From NCBI GenBank assembly GCA_030053915.1, contig JASGCT010000023.1, positions 1 to 34,608 on the forward strand: DNA of 34,608 nucleotides, given 5' to 3'. The translations under genes were made by a program, and so were the position numbers. The notes under the pieces are model-generated. The model worked only from the letters and a program-made list of their open reading frames with translations. It did no database searches and was not told the origin of the DNA. This DNA is from Alphaproteobacteria bacterium (GTDB lineage Bacteria > Bacteroidota > Bacteroidia > Chitinophagales > Chitinophagaceae). This document shows positions 29,780 through 34,608 of the stretch, in pieces (position 1 is the stretch's first letter; the number at the start of each line of letters is the position of its first letter).

Positions 29780-31891
29780 TTAAAATAAAGAATAGGTAAA
29801 AGTTAAATAATAATTTCTGCCAAGAAGGCTCGGTTGTGTTAAAGGGTCGGCATAATTGGTAACATTATTAATACCGCCTTGTAAGGTGTATTTTAGTTTA
29901 AAGGTTTTGCCACCGGCGATATTGATTAAATAATTGCCTGGAACCAAGTCGTCATAAACATCAAATACGCCGTTACCATTGGTGTCATTAAAGCCCCAAG
30001 CACTTCTATAAAAAAACCTCGCATTGGCAAACCACTGCTTTTGAGACGTGTATAATATTTTAAACGTTACCTGATGCGGGCTTCTATACGGCAAGCCAAT
30101 GTACTCGGCAAGCGTAATAGATTTCGTAAAAAGATGACCATTGTTATAAGAAGACGTAAACACCAACCCATTTTTGATTTTTTGAATTTCATCTCGATCG
30201 CCCGTTTGTAGATATTGATACCCTAATTCTAAGTCTAAGCCCATATTAAATTTTTTGACGATTTCAATTTCAGCACCTTGCGTAAATATTTCTCGAATAT
30301 TTAAATAGCTAAATATTTGAGCGCCATTTGTTTTTACGGCTACCAATCTTGAATCAATAAAATTATCAATATTGTTATAAAAAAAATTAGTTTTGACACT
30401 AAAATTTTTACTATAAAACCAATTAAACCCCAGGTTGACACCAACGGACTCTTCGGGCACCAAGGCGCTCAATTTGCTATAAAACTCGTTGGTATAACTT
30501 ATTTGACCTACATTTTGTAATTGTTGAATTGTAATAACAGCCAAATTGGCTCCAAAAACACTATAACTACCAGCTGCATTATTTGTAAAGTTTAAATAAA
30601 GTTGTCTAAAATCTGGCGCCTTGAAGCCTTTACCAATACTGGCTCTGATTTGAAAAGAAGGACTGATTTTTATTAAGGTAGAAAGCTTAGGACTCCAAGC
30701 CGAAGCATAGAGGTGATTATTGTCGTATCGAATACCACCAATAAGTGTCCAGTTTTTAAATACCGACCATTCTGTTTGAAAAAAAACATATTTTACTAAA
30801 TTCGTTTTTTCAACACGGATAGAATCATATCGATTGGTATTAACTTGTTCCATAATTTGTCCAAAGCCTAAGACAAAGTCTAGTTTTTTTAATGTGTAGT
30901 TGGATTGACTTTCGAGGCGCCAAAAAGATTGTTTAAAAACGTCCTGATAGTTAAGTCCGCTTAGATTGACAAGATTTTGCTGGCTTTGGAATAGGGTATA
31001 ATAGGATTTAATTTGTGTTTTTAAGTTTTTTAAAATTTGATAATCCCAACGTAAAGTGGTATTTATATCTTTTTGGTTTTCGCTGCCGTCGGATATTGTG
31101 GTGGTACCTAAATTAGTCGTTTCAATAACGTTTTTTAAATTATTATAATTGTAACGAATATCGCCGTGTAATATCTGTTTTGTGTTTAAAGTCCAGTCTA
31201 AACTATGAGAGGTGGTAATTCGAGTGATGGGTGTGGCGGTGCGACCTACAGTAAAAGGCTTAACAGTAAACCCATTTTGAAAACTATAGTCGGCACTACC
31301 AATATATTTAATTTTGTTAGCCTGAATGCTGCCTTGGATATTCGCTTGAATTTGGTTGAAATTACCAATGCGTCCAAAAGCCTTTAAGTTAGATGGGATG
31401 TTGTCTTTGGTAATAATATTAATAACCCCTGCCAAAGCTTCGCTGCCGTATAAACTAGACGAAGGTCCTTTTACGATTTCAATTTTTTGAATATTGGCAA
31501 TAGAAATACGGCTAAGGTCTAAGGTGCCAGAGTTTCGTCCAACCAAGGGTTCGCCATTAATTAAAATAAGTGTATAATCGCCACTTAGCCCCTGTATTTG
31601 TACTGCATCTCCAAAATACGACACGACATTTAAGCTGGCTTGTTCTCTTAAAACGTCTTGTAAAAAATAAGAGGCGGTTTGTTTAATATAATTTTGATTA
31701 ATAATATTTGCAGGCACCGTTAAATTACTTAGTTTTCGGAGTGTTTTGGTGGCAGTAATAACAACTTCGTCTAATTGGGCTGTGTCTCGTTTGGAACTCG
31801 TGGGTTTCTTTTTGTTTAAATAAACCTGATTTTTTGCCAGAAGACTATTTGTTTGAATAAAGCAAAAAATACCAAAGATTAACATTTTCAT
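29780..31891 (-). CDS. TonB-dependent receptor, HmuR-like (heme or related ligand)
   Basis: A 703-aa outer-membrane receptor. It has a signal peptide (MKMLIFGIFCFIQTNSLLA), a TonB box (DEVVITATKT), a plug with IQGLSGDYTLILINGEPLVG and IEIVKGPSSSLYGSEALAGVINII, and a barrel ending in an aromatic (TFTYSLF). The segment GKGFKAPDFRQLYLNF corresponds to the F/Y-R-A-P region of heme receptors, followed by FGANLAV near the position of their NPNL motif. Together with the HmuY-family gene directly downstream this indicates heme acquisition. The length fits the HmuR group. No iron box or Fur site could be recognised upstream. Confidence 0.88.
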   Translation of the reverse strand: MKMLIFGIFCFIQTNSLLAKNQVYLNKKKPTSSKRDTAQLDEVVITATKTLRKLSNLTVPANIINQNYIKQTASYFLQDVLREQASLNVVSYFGDAVQIQGLSGDYTLILINGEPLVGRNSGTLDLSRISIANIQKIEIVKGPSSSLYGSEALAGVINIITKDNIPSNLKAFGRIGNFNQIQANIQGSIQANKIKYIGSADYSFQNGFTVKPFTVGRTATPITRITTSHSLDWTLNTKQILHGDIRYNYNNLKNVIETTNLGTTTISDGSENQKDINTTLRWDYQILKNLKTQIKSYYTLFQSQQNLVNLSGLNYQDVFKQSFWRLESQSNYTLKKLDFVLGFGQIMEQVNTNRYDSIRVEKTNLVKYVFFQTEWSVFKNWTLIGGIRYDNNHLYASAWSPKLSTLIKISPSFQIRASIGKGFKAPDFRQLYLNFTNNAAGSYSVFGANLAVITIQQLQNVGQISYTNEFYSKLSALVPEESVGVNLGFNWFYSKNFSVKTNFFYNNIDNFIDSRLVAVKTNGAQIFSYLNIREIFTQGAEIEIVKKFNMGLDLELGYQYLQTGDRDEIQKIKNGLVFTSSYNNGHLFTKSITLAEYIGLPYRSPHQVTFKILYTSQKQWFANARFFYRSAWGFNDTNGNGVFDVYDDLVPGNYLINIAGGKTFKLKYTLQGGINNVTNYADPLTQPSLLGRNYYLTFTYSLF

Positions 31892-32006
31892 TTAAAAGTT
31901 TAGGCAAATTTCGATGATATAACCCCAAAGATTGTCATTTTATTGTCATTTTTAATATTTAAAACAAAATAAATGAGGTTTCGTTAAAATTGTGATTAAA
32001 AATCAT

Positions 32007-32014
32007 TAAATTTG
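32007..32014 (+). promoter_or_regulatory. -7 element of the TPR protein gene
   Basis: Perfect TAAATTTG, 22 nt before the ATG at 32037. An ATTG at 31989-31992 is too close to be a standard -33 box. Confidence 0.45.
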
Positions 32015-32036
32015 TGATTAAAATTGCTTTTTAGTT

Positions 32037-32690
32037 ATGAAATTTTATAATTTTTTAATACGGTATCGATTGTCTTTAAGTTGTCTGGCACTTATTTTAG
32101 GGATTTTATTAAATGTTTTTTATACGAGTTTTTGGCCCGTTTTTCCGTTATATTTAATAAGTGTTATTGGTTTAGTATCTCATTTTTTAATAGGACCATT
32201 ACGCCTTATTCAAGAACCAATGGAAAAAGGGCAGGTTGAAGAGGTGCAAAAAATCCTAAAATCTATCAAATATCCTGGCTTATTAATAAAACCTGTAAGA
32301 GCCACTTATTATACCATTTTGGGCAACATGTCGATGTTAAACCAAGATTTTGCAACAGCAGAAAAGCATTTGAAAAAAAGTTCAAGCATAGGGTCGTCTA
32401 TCGCCGAAACAGACGGTGCCAATAAATTACAATTAGGGATGATGGCTATTCAAAAAGGCAATATTAGAGAAGGTGAAAGCTATTTAAAACACGCTTTAAG
32501 AATTGGTATTCCAGATAAAGAAAGCGAAAGTATGGCACATTTAGGGTTGTGTCAAATTTATATTCAACGGCGAGAATATAAGGCGGCTAAAATGTTTTTT
32601 AGAAAGGCTAAAGATTGTAAGCCCAAAACCAAACAACTGGTTGACCAAATTAACGAAATGAACAAGTATATTTCAAGAATTCCTGGTTAA
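32037..32690 (+). CDS. membrane-anchored tetratricopeptide repeat protein
   Basis: A 217-aa protein with two N-terminal hydrophobic segments (about 12-29 and 32-55) and a cytoplasmic helical part. At least three TPR-like repeats are visible: TYYTILGNMSMLNQDFATAEKHL, LQLGMMAIQKGNIREGESYL and AHLGLCQIYIQRREYKAAKMFF. TPR arrays mediate protein contacts; the partner is unknown. The gene is a single unit divergent from the heme receptor. Confidence 0.75.
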   Translation: MKFYNFLIRYRLSLSCLALILGILLNVFYTSFWPVFPLYLISVIGLVSHFLIGPLRLIQEPMEKGQVEEVQKILKSIKYPGLLIKPVRATYYTILGNMSMLNQDFATAEKHLKKSSSIGSSIAETDGANKLQLGMMAIQKGNIREGESYLKHALRIGIPDKESESMAHLGLCQIYIQRREYKAAKMFFRKAKDCKPKTKQLVDQINEMNKYISRIPG

Positions 32691-32730
32691 AGACACAACC
32701 TAGCGAAGTGTTAATAAATAGGTGGTTGTT

Positions 32731-32768
32731 ATGAAAGCAAATCATGTTATATTCTTCTGTTTTATAGC
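32731..32768 (+). repeat. imperfect copy of the DCC gene start
   Basis: The sequence from 32731 (ATGAAAGCAAATCATG...) resembles the true start of the next gene at 32810 (ATGAAAAACAAACCCTG...), including a shared TGTTATATTCT. It opens a 19-codon frame that ends before the gene. It may be a duplicated 5' end or chance. Confidence 0.3.
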
Positions 32769-32809
32769 AGAGCTCCCTTGTTTTTGTTGATTATAAAAAG
32801 AATCTTATT

Positions 32810-33205
32810 ATGAAAAACAAACCCTGTTATATTCTGTTATTTGATGGCAAATGTGCTATGTGTAATTATTGGGTTCGTTTCGTGTCTTCAAAAAGAACCA
32901 AAGGTTCGTTTAAATTTATAGCTCAAGATTCAAAAGAAGGCAAAATAGTTCTAAAAAAATACGCCCTTGAATCCATTTGTAAAAAAACACTCATTGTCAT
33001 TAAAGTTTTTAACGAAAACCAAGAAGGGTTACCTCCAAAAAAGCCTGTAATATTTATAAAATCAAGCGCTGTAATATTGATTTTATGGAATTTGTCGTTT
33101 TACTATAAGCTTCTGGCAATTGTTTTATATATATTACCAAAATACTTGCGAGACAAAGGATACGAATGGGTTGCTAATAACAGACATTCTTTTTACAAAA
33201 ACTAA
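32810..33205 (+). CDS. thiol-disulfide oxidoreductase-like DCC-family protein (DUF393)
   Basis: A 131-aa protein of the DCC family, named for its N-terminal D-x-x-C-x-x-C. Here FDGKCAMCN gives Asp12, Cys15 and Cys18. The family has a thioredoxin-like fold and the redox role is predicted, not proven. Other family features are FKFIAQDSKEGK, the hydrophobic segment ILWNLSFYYKLLAIVLYILP, and the terminal YEWVANNRHSFYK. It is convergent with recA, 55 nt between the stops. Confidence 0.85.
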   Translation: MKNKPCYILLFDGKCAMCNYWVRFVSSKRTKGSFKFIAQDSKEGKIVLKKYALESICKKTLIVIKVFNENQEGLPPKKPVIFIKSSAVILILWNLSFYYKLLAIVLYILPKYLRDKGYEWVANNRHSFYKN

Positions 33206-33260
33206 ATTTATAGTACATTAGTATTAGTAAACACCTTGTTTTACAAATAAATTTATAGAA

Positions 33261-34316
33261 TTAGTCAACATTAAGGTTTAAACCTTCTGTGGCTTTAGCA
33301 GCAATTTTGGCTTTAATAAGTTGTTCAATTTCTATGGCTAATTCTGGGTTGTCGCTGAGTAGTTTTTTTATAGCATCTCTACCTTGTCCTAATTTATTAT
33401 TATTATACGAAAACCAGCTACCGCTTTTTTGAATAACGCCATGTTCAACACCTAAATCAACGAGTTCTCCAACTTTGCTGATACCTTCTCCAAAAACTAT
33501 ATCAAATTCAGCATTTCTGAATGGTGGGGCAATTTTGTTTTTGACAACTTTAACTTTAACTCTATTACCAACGGCTACATCACCGTCTTTAATTTGTTGA
33601 ATTCTGCGAATATCTAAACGGACTGAGGCGTAGAATTTTAAAGCGTTACCGCCTGTAGTTGTTTCGGGATTGCCAAACATAACGCCAATTTTGTCTCTTA
33701 ATTGGTTTATAAAAATACAAATAGTATTTGTTTTGTTGATGGTTGCGGTAAGTTTTCGAAGGGCTTGGCTCATTAATCTGGCTTGTAGTCCCATTTTGCT
33801 ATCTCCCATATCGCCTTCAAGTTCGCTTTTGGGTACAAGTGCTGCCACGGAGTCTATAACAACTACGTCTAAAGCGCCTGAAAGGATGAGTCGGTCGGCA
33901 ATTTCAAGTCCTTGTTCGCCATAATCGGGCTGTGAAATTAACAAACTATCCACATTAACACCAAGTTTTTGGGCATAGGTACTGTCAAAAGCGTGTTCCG
34001 CATCAATGATAGCACAAATACCCCCTTTTTTTTGAGCTTCGGCAATAACATGAATGGCAACTGTTGTTTTTCCTGAGGCTTCTGGTCCAAATATTTCTAC
34101 AATTCTTCCACGAGGTAAACCACCTAAGCCTAAAGCAATATCTAAGCCTAAAGAACCTGTTGAAATAAAATCCATGGTTTCTTTGGCTTTTTCGTTCATC
34201 ATCATAACACTGCCTTTACCGTAATCTTTTTCTAGCTTGTCGATAGTCATTTTAAGGGCTTTAAGTTTTTCTAAGTTTTGACTTTTGTCATTGTTTTGAT
34301 TTTTTTCTGTACTCAT
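33261..34316 (-). CDS. recA: recombinase RecA
   Basis: A 351-aa ATP-dependent strand-exchange protein, central to recombination and the DNA-damage response. I start it at [17 protein letters not shown]; the longer frame from 34337 begins inside the -7 element. Walker A is GPEASGKTT (77-85), Walker B lies in [13 protein letters not shown], and [29 protein letters not shown] holds the L2 region. The C-terminus is not strongly acidic, unlike that of E. coli. A palindrome identical in its arms to one at 5150-5167 lies about 150 nt upstream of the start. Confidence 0.98.
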   Translation of the reverse strand: MSTEKNQNNDKSQNLEKLKALKMTIDKLEKDYGKGSVMMMNEKAKETMDFISTGSLGLDIALGLGGLPRGRIVEIFGPEASGKTTVAIHVIAEAQKKGGICAIIDAEHAFDSTYAQKLGVNVDSLLISQPDYGEQGLEIADRLILSGALDVVVIDSVAALVPKSELEGDMGDSKMGLQARLMSQALRKLTATINKTNTICIFINQLRDKIGVMFGNPETTTGGNALKFYASVRLDIRRIQQIKDGDVAVGNRVKVKVVKNKIAPPFRNAEFDIVFGEGISKVGELVDLGVEHGVIQKSGSWFSYNNNKLGQGRDAIKKLLSDNPELAIEIEQLIKAKIAAKATEGLNLNVD

Positions 34317-34334
34317 ATAATTAAAATTTTTTTG

Positions 34335-34342
34335 CAAAGATA
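34335..34342 (-). promoter_or_regulatory. -7 element of recA
   Basis: The minus strand reads TATCTTTG, a full match, 18 nt before the chosen ATG. A CAAA at 34358-34361 is only 15 nt away, short for a -33 box. Confidence 0.6.
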
Positions 34343-34464
34343 GTGTTTTTTTTGATTCAAACTAATATATTTAGTAAAAGTTTTCAACATTTGATTCATT
34401 ATTTATGTGCAAAGTTAATTCGTTTTTTTGAAAAAAATCAAATTAAGTATAAATACTCAACATT

Positions 34465-34482
34465 TTGCGTAGAAATACGTAA
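34465..34482. promoter_or_regulatory. operator-like palindrome upstream of recA
   Basis: TTGCGTAGAAATACGTAA has the same arms (TTGCGTA and TACGTAA, 4 nt apart) as 5150-5167. It lies between the recA -7 element and the end of the upstream gene. A second small inverted repeat, CTGTT-AA-AACAG, follows at 34483-34494. Confidence 0.4.
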
Positions 34483-34530
34483 CTGTTAAAACAGAATCGC
34501 TAAGTTTTTATAAATAAACATAACGATTGT

Positions 34531-34608
34531 CTAATAAAAAGACATGTTTTTACTTTTTAGGGGTTTTAAATCTAAAAATCCCTCTTGTTTCTTGATCGCC
34601 TCTATAAT
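34531..34608 (-). CDS. C-terminal end of an unidentified gene (partial, runs off right edge)
   Basis: On the minus strand 25 codons are open from the window edge to a TAG at 34533-34531. They read as a plausible C-terminus (AIKKQEGFLDLKPLK then SKNMSFY). It is on the same strand as recA with about 190 nt between its stop and the recA -7 element. It is too short to identify, and could be a chance open frame. Confidence 0.45.
   Translation of the reverse strand: MIEAIKKQEGFLDLKPLKSKNMSFY

Overview
The window comes from a low-GC (roughly 30%) member of the Bacteroidota. Three lines of sequence evidence support this. Many genes have a clear -7 element of the Bacteroidota type (TAnnTTTG), often with a TTTG box about 19-20 nt upstream, and Shine-Dalgarno sequences are essentially absent. 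The protein families are typical of the phylum: three TonB-dependent receptors, HmuY, DUF5689, a DUF4834-like protein, a GIN-domain DUF2807 protein and a PfkB kinase. The conserved order rplM-rpsI-rpsB-tsf is also present. I cannot place the class with confidence. There is no phage module, intact insertion sequence, rRNA operon or CRISPR array.

Layout. 1-6331: a self-cleaving-type XRE/S24 regulator, then a divergent surface locus made of a TonB-dependent receptor and an OB-fold-like DUF5689 lipoprotein on the minus strand, with a secreted endonuclease/exonuclease/phosphatase-family enzyme on the plus strand. This looks like a nucleic-acid or phosphoester scavenging system. 6531-8951: a solitary fused nuclease-methyltransferase (type IIG-like restriction enzyme). 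9061-11577: a Rieske oxygenase with quaternary-amine-type active-site features, tightly coupled to an APC permease. 11730-15929: a STAS-less SulP transporter, a secreted HMA-like protein, and a small secreted protein followed by a double-PDZ protein. 16061-19665: a 66-aa hypothetical, a DUF4834-like protein, HtpG and a GIN-domain lipoprotein. 19670-21208: rimM, an MmcQ/YjbR gene and rpsP. 21358-26819: the ribosomal operon rplM-rpsI-rpsB-tsf, which runs straight into a large TonB-dependent receptor. 27146-28803: HU with a good terminator, a decayed Rpn-like nuclease gene, and a PfkB kinase whose promoter lies almost on its start codon. 28957-31891: tRNA-Val and an HmuR/HmuY-type heme uptake pair. 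32037-34316: a TPR protein, a DCC-family protein and recA. The end of an unidentified gene lies at the right edge.

Most of the window is ordinary chromosomal backbone. The accessory-looking or less explained parts are the divergent receptor/OB-fold/nuclease locus with its operator-like palindromes (one palindrome recurs upstream of recA), the fused restriction enzyme, the Rieske/APC pair, the receptor appended to the ribosomal operon, a 45% GC non-coding island before rimM, and a duplicated gene end beside tRNA-Val.
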